From Trichaptum fuscoviolaceum (Eukaryota; Basidiomycota; Agaricomycetes; Hymenochaetales; Trichaptaceae): a DNA stretch of 64,000 nucleotides. The position numbers were made by a program, and so were the translations under genes. Below are positions 12,659-25,323 of the stretch, piece after piece. Location of the stretch: the NCBI GenBank assembly GCA_910574455.1, contig CAJSYZ010000011.1:1860001-1924000 (forward strand), read 5' to 3'. Numbering within the stretch: the stretch's first letter is position 1; each line of letters starts with the position of its first letter. A model generated the notes under the pieces. That model was not told where the DNA came from and ran no database searches. It worked only from the letters and a program-made list of their open reading frames with translations.

Positions 12659-13734
12659 ATGGAGTCTCTCGCAGAAGCGAACGAAAGTGAAATAAATTGC
12701 AGTAATTACAGGTGAGGTGTAATGAGAATGAAGTGATAAAGGAGTATATAGACTAATGGGCATTTTTTCGATATAGCTCGACCGTTACCAGTGGACTTAT
12801 CGACTCCCAAACAACGGACACTCAATTCTTTGAATACTTTGGATTCAAATACTCCGACTCTCCTTCACAGTCTGACGGCTCCCCTATCCACAAGAAGGCG
12901 AAGCTTAAGTCTCTGTCTCCTCTGCAATTTAATCCATCGACCGGAGAGAAAGCAATCAACAACGCCAGAGCCCTCGATCGATTTGAATTGGCGGACGAAG
13001 TCGTGGACCAAGTGACAGGAGACGAAGGTCCTGCCCTCAGCAAGCAAATCTCGCTTGATCCCAACAATGGGCATTGGAAGAATACCGAACTCATAAACTT
13101 GCTGGGCTCACGAGTCGGAATACTGTGTGAGAAGGATGACGGGGAGCTGCACCGAGACATCGAGAATCTTGTTCTTCAACTTGGCAATGCGAGAAATAAA
13201 GTCCACTCGCTTGAATCGGATGTGGATAACACCATAGAGGAAGTCTTCGATTTGGAAGATGCAGCTAACCGTGCAAGGATGGAGATTAACGATTTAGACC
13301 GGAAAGTATTTTCTTTACGGCAGAATATAAACAATCTGGAACTGGTTGCCTTTACCGTAAGGAAAGAAGCGAAGGAGCTGCAAGAGAAAGCGAAACGGGC
13401 AAGGACAGACATGCACGAGATGGAATCTAGATTCAGCACATTAGTTTCAACGCGATACGGTCGCCTTCTGGTTTGTCACGCGCTCCTTTTTAGCCGTAAG
13501 AAATGTCTGACATCCTTCTGTTTCGTTGTCTCATAGAAAATGTTGAGCACAGCTCATGGAGAGGATATTCAGACGATGTCCGACATTCAAGAAACCCAAA
13601 CATGGGACGCGCAAGGGCACCTCGCCGAGGACCCCTATTATTCGTCTTTAGATTCACAGATTTTTCATACTATTATTGATAAATATGGGTCAGAAGCGAA
13701 TGTACAATCTCGTTGGATAGAGCATGAAAATTAG
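12659..13734 (+). CDS. coiled-coil protein, unassigned
   Basis: Three exons (12659-12711, 12777-13470, 13537-13734) give exactly 314 residues. The N-terminal third is polar and serine-rich, with SDSPSQSDGSPIHKKAKLK resembling a basic nuclear signal. From about residue 130 to 245 the protein is a continuous charged helix with heptad spacing (ENLVLQLGNARNKVHSLESD through KEAKELQEKAKRARTDMH), a dimerising coiled coil. The C-terminus is acidic and short. I do not recognise the family. Two ACGCGT boxes close to the start hint at S-phase expression, which would fit a chromosome or spindle role, but this is inference only. The next gene lies downstream in the same direction. Confidence 0.75.
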
Positions 13735-13939
13735 CGTTAGCTGATGTTAGAGTTTTAACTCACAATATTTAAACTTTTGAACTATTATTACTCCGAGACT
13801 TCACTGAGTGAGCTATAATTATAAGTGAATGAGCCCCACGACGTGGCACTCCTTTGCCTCCAGTTTGCATTGTGTAAGTCTCAGACACTACTCCTCATCG
13901 CAATATCTCAGTCAGTAGCCGTCCGTTAACCTTACAAGC

Positions 13940-16488
13940 ATGCAAGCGGACAATTCGCAGGTAAGCTTATTTGGTTGTATTACTGCGCAGATCAACTTCT
14001 GATCTGTGAAAGATCGACGGCCCCACTCCTGTCCCCGGTGCAATGACACGAGTTCTGCATCGCACTGACAGCGGCCTTTTTTTTGTCTCATTCAATACTG
14101 TCTTAGCCCCTAGTCCTCCACCCCCACGCAGGAACTTTGATGTCTTCTATCCGGAGGAAACTTACACAAGGCCTACTTAGTTTTATGACCGATTGCCGTT
14201 CCTTGGTTTCACGTCACGATCACATCCATGGCATGGACCTATCTTCGGGCGGTTGCATGGAAGCATTCTCGAATTTCCCGTACATTCCATCCAAGGAGCA
14301 CACTGGTATTTAGATCCCGTTCTTCAACGGAGCTGGTATCGTCTGGAGAGGGCTCTTATCCTCGTTTACAAAGCGTTGCTTGCCACTCGCCCAGAATTTT
14401 TACATCCACTCCATTTCCGTCCTTTCAGACTTCCGTCTCAGTGGGGTTTCATGCGAGTTCATGAGTCAGAAAAGGCCGCTCGTATCAGAATCTGTAACGC
14501 TCGGAACGCATTCGTACCTCTGCTCGCTCTATGCATGTATGCCATCTCAATTACTAAAGGACGCAATATGCAGTTGCAGGAGAAAAGATCGAATTTAACT
14601 TGGATTAGGTCCCTCGTTGAAGACCAGAACGTCGACGCAGAGTGGGTGAACGAATTGGCACGGTCAGACTTCCTATCGGAGTGGACGCTTCGCGTAGGGG
14701 TGTATATTGATTGGTCCTCCTTCACATATCCACATTTACTGCCTCTTTTCATCGAATCTGGCGTACCTATTTGGATTAAAATCTCTACTAGTGCAGTAGC
14801 TTCTCTTCCTTCCATTATACGACCTTCCTTAGACGAATTCAGAAAGTTCGAAGCGCGGCGCCTCGACATTTCAGTCACTGCCTTACCATCGCAGCAGCAG
14901 CAGGAGGAAGGGAACATTCCCCCTTCCGGTCAATTACTCGGAGAGACATTCCTTGCCTTCATGAAGCGCATGAATGCAAGGAATCAACGACTTGCATTGA
15001 CAGAGACCGATAACGCACGCCTAAAGCGTCACGATCGAGAAAGGATCGCCGCCTCTTACGCATGTCCTGGGAGGGGAGGTGCTTTCGTCTTCGAATGGGT
15101 TAACGTCGCCGGGCAACCAGCTCGCTTATATGTGCCTCGATGGCGCGTACCTGATGTATGGAACTCGTTCGCCAAAACACAGAAGTGGTACAATGGGTTT
15201 CGTAACGAATGGGATTTGTGTGTGGATCTCGATCCTACCGCTACTATTGATGACGAGGAAGAGGAGGAAGAACATTACGATTGGGAGATACAAGACGTTC
15301 CTTTAGAAGGTCAATTGGAACTCGTCGGACTACCGGAAATGTCAAGAACCGATCTGCAAGACGCTTACACTGAGGTCCAGCCAAGAACAACACTACTGGA
15401 ACACAGACCTCTCCCTGACATACTGTTCTTGCGTTACGGTTTCCATTTTGACGGTCATTCGTATGCCCTGCCCTCGACTTTGTCAATTCTATCAGATGAC
15501 CGCGCCGCTCGAGTACTCGTCGAAGAAACAATTGGAACATTTGAAGATAAAAACAATGCTATTCATTACATTTCGTTCCTACTGTCAGAATCAACGATAC
15601 CAGCACCTTTATACGACCTCTCCGATCACAACTCGACCCCTCTTCGCACTCACGGAAACAATATGTTCGACGTGCGTATACATAATTCAATCTACGAGTT
15701 AACGGCACGCGACAGTAGGCAAGGTACCATCAAGGTTCCTAAAGCCAGTATTGCTGTCGAGAGCATGCGTTTACACGGGTGTTCTTCCGTCAAAGACCTT
15801 GCGATTCACTTCGTCTCTCAAGGGACTCCATTCCTATATCCTGGCGAAACTGACAACAGCGATCCATTCGGGAGACTATCCGGTCCCAGTGAGGGCTTGG
15901 GCTATCGTCCAATGAACTTCAAACCCGGTTGGATTGACTATCAGGCGTACATTTTACATAGAAACGAGCTACTTAGCGACCCCGCAGTTGTCCGAGCTGC
16001 CTTGATGAAAGGCGGAATAATTTGGAGGTTGACAGTCGATGCCATTGCTGAAACGACTGGATCGGTCAGCTTCGGTAGATATTTCGAAGATGATGTAGAA
16101 GTGATCGAGCTGACTTCATACGATATCAGAGTTATCGTAGGCTTATATTTAATTTGGAATGGTGTGTATCACATTCATTTTGTTCCAGTGGGTAATAGGT
16201 CTAACATATATTATAGTTGATAACAAGGTCATGAAAGAATCTTCTTGGTGGCCTCAGATGCACCGATGGAACTATGGCGGACGAAACGTTGGTCTATGGA
16301 CAACTGCCTGTGAGAGTTGGTTCAGGCGTCGTCTTAATGGTCTCAACACGCCAGGGAAAGGATATGACGTTCGGAGTTCGAGCGACTGGGTAAAGGCTTT
16401 GAATCTCTTTAAAGATACGACCAGAATGATCAAACGAAATGAGGAGAACTCTCATAACTTTCTCCTCAGTCTCCTGAACCCCTCTTAA
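13940..16488 (+). pseudogene. large Agaricomycete-specific protein with in-frame TAG
   Basis: Exons 13940-13960, 14013-16161 and 16217-16488 join in frame (814 codons). A first piece, MQADNSQ then IDGPTPVPGAMTRVL, leads to a proline-rich strip (APSPPPPRRNFDVFYPEETY). TAG at 14178-14180 then interrupts an otherwise open frame, followed at once by FYDRLPFLGFTSRSHPWHGP. Further landmarks are LHFRPFRLPSQWGF, RNAFVPLLALCMY and YNGFRNEWDLCVDLDP. From memory of similar proteins, this is a large, often multi-copy Agaricomycete family of unknown function. The context TRPT-stop-FYD is where a glutamine codon (CAG) would be one transition away. A 42-base intron ending at this TAG is possible but needs a weak donor. 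Treated as a recent nonsense allele or pseudogene. Confidence 0.65.
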
Positions 16489-17173
16489 TCTGGTTATCGT
16501 ATGTACCGGATCTCTGTTATATTCTCTACTTATCACTGTTCATTCAAATGTATAATTGCACACATTTGTATTACTTCACTGCATCAGACTCCATATTGCA
16601 TGCCTTGTATATGTTATATATTGTCTAACAAAATGAAGCAAGTCGGTGAGAGTTGTACAAGCATACATAGTGCGCTCGCTTTTCATCAGCAGCCGATCGC
16701 CTGTGTAGGTAAACAACAATATCAGAAACACTTGGGTTACGATTCAAGCAAGCTCAAGAGGGTATGGGTACGTTACAGGACGGTGCAGATGAAGTCCGCC
16801 TTGTCATGGAAGCGGACACAGTGGGTGACCTGCTTCTCAGGTGTACATATACGGTTGTTAGTGTCGATTCACAGTGAAAGAAGATGAAGTATCGAGTAGA
16901 AGACAGGCGTATTATGCTGTCGAACGAATGACAGACTTTGCTTCAAGGCTAGAAGGTGCACAACATTTTGCGTTTACGAACAATCAAACGCTCATTTTCG
17001 ATTTCGTGTGTCACGTTGAGTTAGTTCATTGCAATTTTACATACTACATGCACCCGTCGCACATGTTGAACTATTTCTAATCCACTAACGTCTTTTACAT
17101 CCACGTTCTCTCATTTCTCTATCCGACTCTCTGCGCCCCGACGAGATTAATATGGCTGGTGTGTCTAAAATGG

Positions 17174-17271
17174 AATAGAGTGGACGCTGTCCTCAGACTG
17201 CGTCCGATGGCCTCAGCCAGAATGAATAGAGTGGACGCTGTCCTAAGACTGCGTCCGATGGCCTCAGCCAG
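17174..17271. repeat. two-copy tandem repeat, 51-bp period
   Basis: A 47-base unit beginning aatagagtggacgctgtcct occurs at 17174-17220 and again at 17225-17271, with a 4-base spacer and one mismatch (c to a). This is a recent local duplication. Confidence 0.9.
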
Positions 17272-17513
17272 GAAATATTGAAAGAAGTCAATCCCTCATC
17301 GCGTTTCGCTTGCAGATATCGTCCTCAACTGCCCAGGATGCAGTGTCAAATGCGAAGGGAACAACTGTAAGAAATGATGTCAATTGCTTTACAGTATGCA
17401 ATCATACTCACCTATTCTATCCCGTCAACTACGTCCCTTGCGTTTTCGGACAATGGAGAATTTAATTCAAGCCATTTGCCCTAGACACATCGTCGTCCCG
17501 TCCTTCATCGCAG

Positions 17514-17620
17514 CTTCAGAGGCGGGATGTCGAAACACACATATTCTCGCGATCACATCTTCAGAGGCGGGATGTCAGGGTCATGGAGGTCAATTGTAGC
17601 GCAGCTTCAGAGACGGGATG
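17514..17620. repeat. three spaced copies of a 16-base motif
   Basis: cttcagaggcgggatg occurs at 17514-17529 and 17559-17574, and with one change (agacggg) at 17605-17620. The spacing is about 45 bases. Purpose unknown. Confidence 0.8.
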
Positions 17621-18462
17621 GACGAAGGAAGAGTGGGGATTGACACAAATAGCACCCAGTGTCAATCCTGCGGAAAATCCCGACAATGAGTCACATCACG
17701 ACCTTGAACCCTCAGGCTGTCCACTGCCAGTGATGGCATGATCGTCATAGATTCTAAATTTGCATCCGTCACAATTCAGTATCACTGGCACGTGCTTCCG
17801 AAGTCCTTTGGTTTCTTGGGCCCTCCCATCTCTTCTGACTCGACGACCATGACCTCTCCCTCCCTTCCTTCACGTACCCACTTCATGACATTGTCGTCCC
17901 TTACAAAGGCGAACCTACTGGTATGTAATGCTTCATTTTTCAATCGTTTCCTTGGTACTGATTTGCACTCGTTAGCATTCCACCTTGCATACGACGACTT
18001 GGCCTTTTACGACGAATTAAATTTGCGTATTAGGCCAGTCGTCGTCCCAGTGGACGTACTCTCATATAGCAGCTCGACAAGTCTGCACGAATGTGGAATC
18101 TGGTCAATTGCAGGGGTCGGGTCGTATTGTTGGTGTGTAGTTTGGGTGATTGCTTACAGTGAGTATTGTCGTCCAATGATTCTTGAGATACTGATAACAT
18201 TTGTCTCAATTGCACTGTCATCCGACGCCTCTTCATATGCCTGTTGTCTGTGCACATGTATCTTTATTCTTAATTTATGTGCAATGAACATTTGGTTTCA
18301 ACAAAAAAAACCCCCCCGTGTGCCTTTTAAGACGGACGTGTAAACAAGATGCGCCAAGCTTTGATTAAGGACGACGAATGAAAGAAATGCGAAACAAATG
18401 ATGAACAAGTATATGATGGTCAGGTATCCTGGCCGGTCTCCATAAAGACTTAATTCATAATA

Positions 18463-21400
18463 TCAGCTGTGATTATAATGTAATAGAAACTGGAAGTCCG
18501 TACTTTGTAAAGGTGTGTCGAACTGCCAATTCATCGAATGCACTGAGTCGGCTTGAACAGGCCATTCACTGATATCCCATGCCGATTCAAATGGCTGGAG
18601 CACTCCAATTGGATTCGTGTTCCTTTCATTCGCTCCAAGATTTTGAGCTTGAGTAGTAGTACTACTAGTATTCAAACGGCTTTTGTCCCTCAAGGCCGTT
18701 GCCTGGGTTGCATGTAATGTCTTCCTATCTGTACAGACCGGCATATGATAAGCCTCTGCGTCGAATAGTGTCCGGAGAATATGTGGATGGTGCATATTAT
18801 GGAAGTTGACAATGAAATGTGCGTTGTTTGAATGTTCGATGACTGGGACAGTCCGCGATGTTTTCTCTCTTTCTTGCATGAGTACTTTCACCCCAGTTGC
18901 CTGACAGTCCCCTCGTTCACAATCATGTTGTACGTTCACCACCAATTCCACGTCCTAAGCATTATCTATGTTAGTTATTCCCTTTGCAGTATGAGATTTG
19001 GCCTTCTGACCTGCATAGAAGCCAAAAGAAATATGGGCTCGTCTGTCGCATGTACAGTAGGCATGTGCAAAATTGCATGCTTCCCGCCGACCGTGAATTT
19101 CTGAACCACGACAAGCACAAGATTGGTGAATTTCCCTTTCACATTCGCGTGTATAATCTCGCGGATTCTACCAAATGCACGGTTCTCCTTTGAATGTCCT
19201 AAGTAGCCCGATGCATGTCATTTAGATTGACTACTCACCGTCTCTCCGAGCACCACGAAAGAATTAATGCGTGCCGTGTCCAGACGTTTTGTGACAAATG
19301 AATTGCATTGCGTGAACTGGTATGATTCTGGATTCAACGGATAAGACGCAAACAAGGGGATGCTTTTAGACGCCATAGTTGCCGCCCAGCTCATATGCAC
19401 CTGCTTCTCTCTACCTGGTTTCTGAACCATCATAGAAACTAAGCGAAACATAAGTATTGATTTATACGATAAATATTAGATGAGTACGGCACCTTTCTTC
19501 GACCGAGCTGGGTCAGTCCATCCTAATAGACCATGGACAGTATGATGCTGTGCAAAGAAACGCTTCACGGCTTCCCCTGGCTGGACCCATTCATTGTCTT
19601 CTTCCCACACACCACCGCTTGCGATATGCTTAAATCGCAACATATCCGCCATGTTAAGCCCAATGTCGTGACTAGGTGCATGTCGGTTACTCAAAACCGA
19701 GCACAATCGGAAGATACCATTGAAGCTTTCGAATGTCTCAGTAGACATAGTGATTGCTGGTCCGAAGCGACGGATATCCGAGACAACGTGAGTCAGAATA
19801 TGACACTTGGCTTTGGAAACTATCTTATTGGGTTTGATGTCCGCTATACAGTCAAGGAAAGCGTCGATTGATGCACTCAAGGCATCCTAGCTCAGTTCCA
19901 GTTATCGTATGTCAATTGTAAGAGGATCTAAGTACTCACACAATAGGAATCGATGTCGTCAATCTCCGGATACCATAGCATAGAAATCATATGCCCCGCG
20001 GCAACCCACATGGTCCGCATTTTATCGCTGACAAGGCCATGAAGCGTGAAAGCCACTGTCTGTGATATGGCCTTCAACTGTCTTCCGATGAGACTTCTAC
20101 AATATTGAATGATATATTCTGCTGCAATAGGATCGATGCTCATCCCGTCAATCGACACAGACTCCAGTCGAGCCTGCCATAACGACATGTTGGCCTGTGA
20201 AACTTCACTACATGCCATACTCCAGGCATACTTCTGAACTCCAAGGAGAACGGTATGCAAGATCTCCACTGGACTGTCCATGTTCGGATCGTAACCTAAG
20301 ACGATTGTCATGAACATGTGCTGATTTCGATCGTAGAACACACACACCTTCGAGAGTGAGGAAAGGATTAATCTTCGAGAGTCTAGTATCCGGTGTCTGA
20401 ATGACTGGAACGACATCAGATCCAGGCCAATCCCCTTGGATAATATCCGCATCAATCGCGTTCTCCTGCTCTTTTTCCATGTTCTGCCAGTAAGTGACGG
20501 AGGAGTCTTTCACACCAGTCTTCGTTTGTAAGGGTGCGATATTTTCTCCAGCCTCGAACTTGTCCATCTGTTCGAGCACCCGTTCCCTAGTCTCTGTAGC
20601 ATTCCTCATAGGAGCCGAACTCGCCTTCGAAGATAGGAATATTAAGAAAGTAATTATTGAGTAAGAATTGTTATACGTACGGAAAATAAAGAATGGAACC
20701 CCTCATCGGCCTGCTTCTCTTTAGTAGTCCCACCAATATTACACCTAGGACAAAAAAAATTCCCTCTCAAGCCAATATGCGAAGCACATTCGCAAGTCAT
20801 CGGATTATCTGAAGAGTTCAGGAGTAGATTAATGTGGAACATGACTTCTTCCGCGTTTGCCACGTCGAATGCGACCACTCCATCTTTGCTCTTCCTACAG
20901 AATCGCAGTCAGAATTAGTGTCATGAAGCTCTAGCAGAGAAGACAATCACTTTAAGGCATCGACGATAGCCGCAGCCTGCTCCAAGACTGTTGCAGACGG
21001 TGAGCAGGATATAAAGTGGGTAAAGTATTCCTGCACTAGTAACCGCTTCGGTAAACCTGCAAGCGTCATGCAGAACATCCAATGCTTGTCCCACTGCTTA
21101 GACACGTTCCCTGACACATCATCCTCCCATAATCTAATCTGAATGCAATATACTGGTCTTCCTTGGGCCTTCGTACGCCATGGGTTCGGCATTAACGGTT
21201 TCAAGTCTTCGTCCTGCTCTATGAGCCCGAATATTTATTAGTTGTCTTGTCATGTATGAATATGATGGCATACCATTAAAGCACAGGTTACCTTTGGCTT
21301 GTGCTCGAAGCTCGGGAAATGATGTCTCAAGGTCTTCGAGGGGTATGACATGAACGGATTGACGATTGACTGAGAAACGTCGGGCCTGGAGCATGTGTAT

Positions 21401-22999
21401 CGTCAGGAATCAAGATTATTGATATATCCCAACAAACATACCGTGTAAGTCACACTCCAGCTATCACAGCAGAGGCGACCATCAAGCATAAACCATTTTA
21501 GAGGAATGACGAATTGGCCTTCCCTTGTCCTAGCAAGTTCGTTGACGTAGAAGTGTTGACGTTCGTGACCGATCGCCATAGGTGTTAACTGATCTGGCCC
21601 AAGCTCTTCATTCCATTTCGAACCGTGCCAAGCCTCTGATACGCGCTTGCCAGCTCTTTCTGGATACATGTGAATGAACGGCCGAACAAGAGGGTTAGCA
21701 AAGTCCTAAGGCAGATTAGTATGACAGGTAACCAGAAAGCCACATAAATAAAAAAGATAATACCTTAGCAATCTGGGCCGCTATGTCATTTACGTAGAAA
21801 ACGTTTCCTCGGTTTGATCGATGAATCGTAGTGGGTACAGAAGCGTCCTTTCGTAGTTTTTTCTGTACACTACGGAGAGTGTCGAGAGAAGGAACACCGG
21901 ATACTCCACATTGCTTCAAGACAAACAAAATGGCTCGCATGTGGGAGTTGCTGAGGCGTAGACGGGGTAGACTATCCAACATATCGAGTAACATGATCTG
22001 TCAAACATAGGAATCAGAGATAGACGTTTAGCTTTAGAAGTTAGGCTAGAACATAGATTTTCGGTCATTTCCCGATCAATGATGATTGCCGCAACGAACT
22101 CTATATTCAGATAAAAGTAAACCACTCACTATTTTTAGTTTATAAGGAGCAAACTCGGAATCTTCCTCTGTCTGTCGATGCAGGAGCAATGGATCCCCTG
22201 CATTGGATTCTTCCATTTCTAACTGTTCCTCTGAGATGGATAAGGTAAAAAGATTAGCTAGAATATGACCAGCCGAGCAACTCTCACCGAGTCTATCTAA
22301 ATATTGATTAGTAGATGATACTGTGATATCTATGTCGTCCATCATTTGTCCGAACTTATCAAAGCGGCCCTGTGATCGGAGGTCTTCGTCCAAGTTGCGA
22401 GATTGAATTTGATCCATTACTTCTTGACCAGCACTGAATGAAATCCCGTGTAAGTGACCCATATTATCGTCTTGGGTAGAGTCTTCAAGCTCAAACGGAA
22501 TCCTTGGTCTCCAAGGGGCTTGAGAGCTGGGGGGGATGTATTCGGAATTCAAGTCAAATGAAGCAGCTGCTTCCAAAGCTGCCTCGTACTGTAAAGCTGC
22601 ATTATCTACCATATTTGTTTTTGACTTGGCGACATTGTATTTGTGCTCGCTCGTCTGAGGGTGTGTGCGAATGTATGTTCTCGATGTATTCCATGTCCTC
22701 ATCCCCTGAACCGCATAACATAAGTCGCAAGAATACGAATCGACACCATCCTTTACAGCAGTAGAGAAACCTAAAACAAAACATCGACATTCAACCAAAG
22801 GGCTCAATTACTTCTTAATAATATTAGTATACCTTCGGGTATCGGTTTCTTTGGGGGCATTCTTATGTCGGATATGTTTCTGAAGCTCTACAGCCAGATC
22901 ATTTATATGTAAAGAGTTAAGTTTGTCAGCCCGAAGACTGACGCGACCTGAGACATCGGCCGGCACGTCAGGGGGGCAAAGTGGTTCGGACTGGAACAT
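18463..22999 (-). CDS. transposase-like zinc-finger protein, multi-copy Agaricomycete family
   Basis: A many-exon gene of about 1,100-1,200 residues. The start is taken as MFQSEPLCPPDVPADVSGR (22999). An N-terminal C2H2/BED-like finger (SYSCDLCYAVQ then THPQTSEH) follows. Next come an acidic linker, a helical segment (LDMLDSLPRLRLSNSHMR), the block YCIQIRLWEDDVSGNVSKQW, and a Cys/His knuckle (CECASHIGLRGNFFCPRC). The segments ILHTVLLGVQKYAWSM and IRRFGPAITMSTETFESFNG come next, and a C-terminal NFHNMHHPHILRT region follows. From memory, proteins of this type are highly multiplied in Agaricomycete genomes. The architecture resembles DNA-transposon transposases but lacks the signatures I know for KDZ or Plavaka enzymes. 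Catalytic acids (perhaps in EDD) cannot be proven. The exons read openly and small introns explain the breaks. No terminal inverted repeats were found. Confidence 0.7.
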
Positions 23000-23122
23000 G
23001 ACTCGGGAACCCTTGTTGGTTTTCGACCCAACCACCACCACTCCCGTGTCGCGTCGTGGTTCGTTCTATTTTACAATATTCTCCCTCATGCTCTTTGATG
23101 ATAAGTCATTTCACTCATACAG
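23000..23122. promoter_or_regulatory. short bidirectional promoter
   Basis: Only 123 bases separate the ATG of the transposase-like gene (minus) from the ATG of the companion gene (plus), so both must be driven from this segment or from within the neighbouring exons. Confidence 0.6.
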
Positions 23123-24866
23123 ATGGCTGACACGGTTGATAACAGCTTGAGATGCATTATGAGGGCAAAACTCGCTGACGCCAGATACGACAAGTTCAGG
23201 TATGGATTGTCAACGACTGGGTCATCGACTCCTTCAGCGGGGCGTTCATCCAGCCCCGAGCAACCAAGAGACCCTCTCATCGACCCAGCGCTTTATAACG
23301 AAGGCAGCATGCCTGTTCAGATGGTTGACCGCCCTGGGACATCGTCCGAACAACCAACGCAGAAGACGGCTCCTCGACCATCTGTGTCGGGCAAACAGCC
23401 AAGACGCCAATGGAAAGAGAAGCAATCAACTACTAGTACTCATACTGATATTTCAGATGCCGAGTCGAGCAATGAAGAGGACACCCATGATGTCGCTGCG
23501 CCAGTAAACCAACGGTTGGACTTCAATGCCTTCGGGCTCACACCAAGAACACCTTTGCAGACCTACGCGCAGAAACTTGCGACTGACATAGGATTGACGG
23601 GGAAATTACTCCACCAAGCTCTGAACTTCAGCACCGTGAGTTCCCAATGACGAATGAATACTACTAGCAATATTAACATTACTTTACTATATCATATTTA
23701 TCTATCAGATGTCATCAGAGGAGCAGATGGTTGCTCTTTTTGTTCTAATGCTTGACATTTGGCAGAAGACTGCAGACATGACAGCAGAAATCGCAGACGT
23801 CTGGAGGCCCGAGCCCACAGTTGCAGTACGTGTTTGTTACATCACTCTTCATCATAGATTGCAGCATGTCTGACATATCCTTCAATTTCCGGAGACCTCT
23901 ATCCGAGACATTGTGAAAACACTCTTCTTGTCGGGACATGTCCCGTGTTATAAACAGAAAATTATCATCCGAATTGTTCACGTACGTACATCTACGCGAT
24001 TGGTATCAACCATGTTTGCTCACTATATTATTGCTTTTTTACACAAAGACAATCTTAAAGCGCCGAGATCCTGGACTGCCAGAGAATTGGGAATCGAACC
24101 CGGCCATGATCGGTGCGGTTCACGGGCTCATTAGGGGTGAATTAACATATGCTCGGGCCGAATTGAAGAAAACGGTACGAGACTCTTACTGCATACTAAT
24201 ATTATACTACTAATATCAGCAACATTCTTATAAAAGATCAGGGCTTATGCTGAACCTGACCAGGATACCGATATGTATCACTTCGCAAGTGAAATGATTT
24301 CTTGTCTCTCAGTCGATGTCAAACAAACATTCGAACAATGGGGAAGGTTTGCACTTATGGTAAGTCTCCCTATGAAACATATGTCAGGCATACATTGATT
24401 GGTGATAATACAGCGACGCCATTTTGTGACAAGCACGGATCCGGATTTCTGGGGCTCGTTGGATGTTACCCTCGAAGGAACTCGAGACGATGTCTCAAAT
24501 ATGTGTCCAGGTCCGGACATGGCTGCGGCCCGGGCAGAAATTATATCTGAGTGCGTTATTAATCAATTACTTTGACATGATATCTCGTTGACGTTTCATT
24601 GCACCAGTCAAATAAAAGATATACTTGTCGAAGATTATGAAACCTATGGCAATCCCATGCTAAACAAGAACAAGGAGCCTCTCCCGCGTCGCATGGTGAA
24701 GTGTAGCGAAGTCCAGGACTTCATAGAGAGTACGTCCTCCCTTCCGCTCGAACAGTTAGACGGATTCGAAGCACTGGGTTTGGTGTCGGCCGCGAAGAAC
24801 CAGAAGAAAAGGAAGTCGAAGGCCGGGAAGAATACAGTGGCAAGGAAGAAATTCAAGAAGTTTTAA
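23123..24866 (+). CDS. companion protein divergent from the transposase-like gene
   Basis: Exon 1 (23123 to about 23636) encodes MADTVDNSLRCIMRAKLADA, then a Ser/Pro/Gln-rich disordered stretch, then ALNFST. This joins MSSEEQMVALFVLMLDIWQK after a good GT/AG intron. A middle region includes LKRRDPGLPENWESNP and GAVHGLIRGELTYARAELKK. The last exon ends RKSKAGKNTVARKKFKKF, a strongly basic tail suited to DNA binding or nuclear import. Exons between about 23830 and 24560 could not be joined with confidence; one stretch changes frame. I do not recognise a domain. Because it shares a 123-bp promoter with the transposase-like gene, it may be the second gene of the same mobile element; this is inference. 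Confidence 0.55.
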
Positions 24867-25323
24867 CATTACAGCTCAAGTCTGTTCGTATGTTTTGTTT
24901 AAATGAATCATATTTCTTCATTGTAGCGTCCTCGAGCATCCAAATGATATTTCTATCAATATTCCAAGCTTTATTTTGAGTGTTTTATGACAGCTCGAAA
25001 ATTCAAGCTAAATCACAAAAAAATAATCTAAAAAGGAAATTCCATTGCGACCCAAAAGGGAAAGAAGTGTGAACATTGATCCTTAATAAGATTGATCTAC
25101 ATCAAGGCCATGTCTCCCACCCATATGGCACCCATACCACAGAATCGGTCCACTATGTGTCCATCGAATCTTACTCTGGCGCCCATATAATGCGCCACAG
25201 TCTACCCACTATTTTCCCGCGATATCGTCACGACCTCATGCTTGCCTTCGCTGTGTACGTAGGTACCAACTATTCGTTGCTTCGCCCTTTAGTATATAAA
25301 TGAGTTCCGTTCGCTGAAAACAA
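24867..25323. other. gene-free interval
   Basis: AT-rich 3' flank shared by the companion gene and the convergent F-box-like paralogue A. I looked for a terminal repeat matching the 18.3-kb side and did not find one. Confidence 0.4.

Larger units (their letters stand above)
16489..18462. other. gene-free interval with short repeats
   Basis: About 2 kb with no supportable gene. It holds a 51-bp-period tandem repeat (17174-17271) and three spaced copies of a 16-base sequence (17514-17620). A 201-codon open frame at 17738-18343 has no recognisable domain and an erratic composition, and I do not accept it as a gene. Confidence 0.5.

Noticed and set aside
17738..18343. 201-codon plus-strand open frame
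   Set aside because: No domain, odd composition with many Cys/Trp/Ser, and no splice-consistent neighbours; a chance frame is likely.
24091..24105. tRNA-like B-box on the minus strand (gggttcgattccc)
   Set aside because: No A-box, no cloverleaf and no acceptor pairing around it; the bases belong to the companion gene exon (NWESNPAMIG).
18463..24866. Assigning the transposase-like pair to KDZ or Plavaka
   Set aside because: The motifs I associate with those families are not visible, so naming either would be unsupported.
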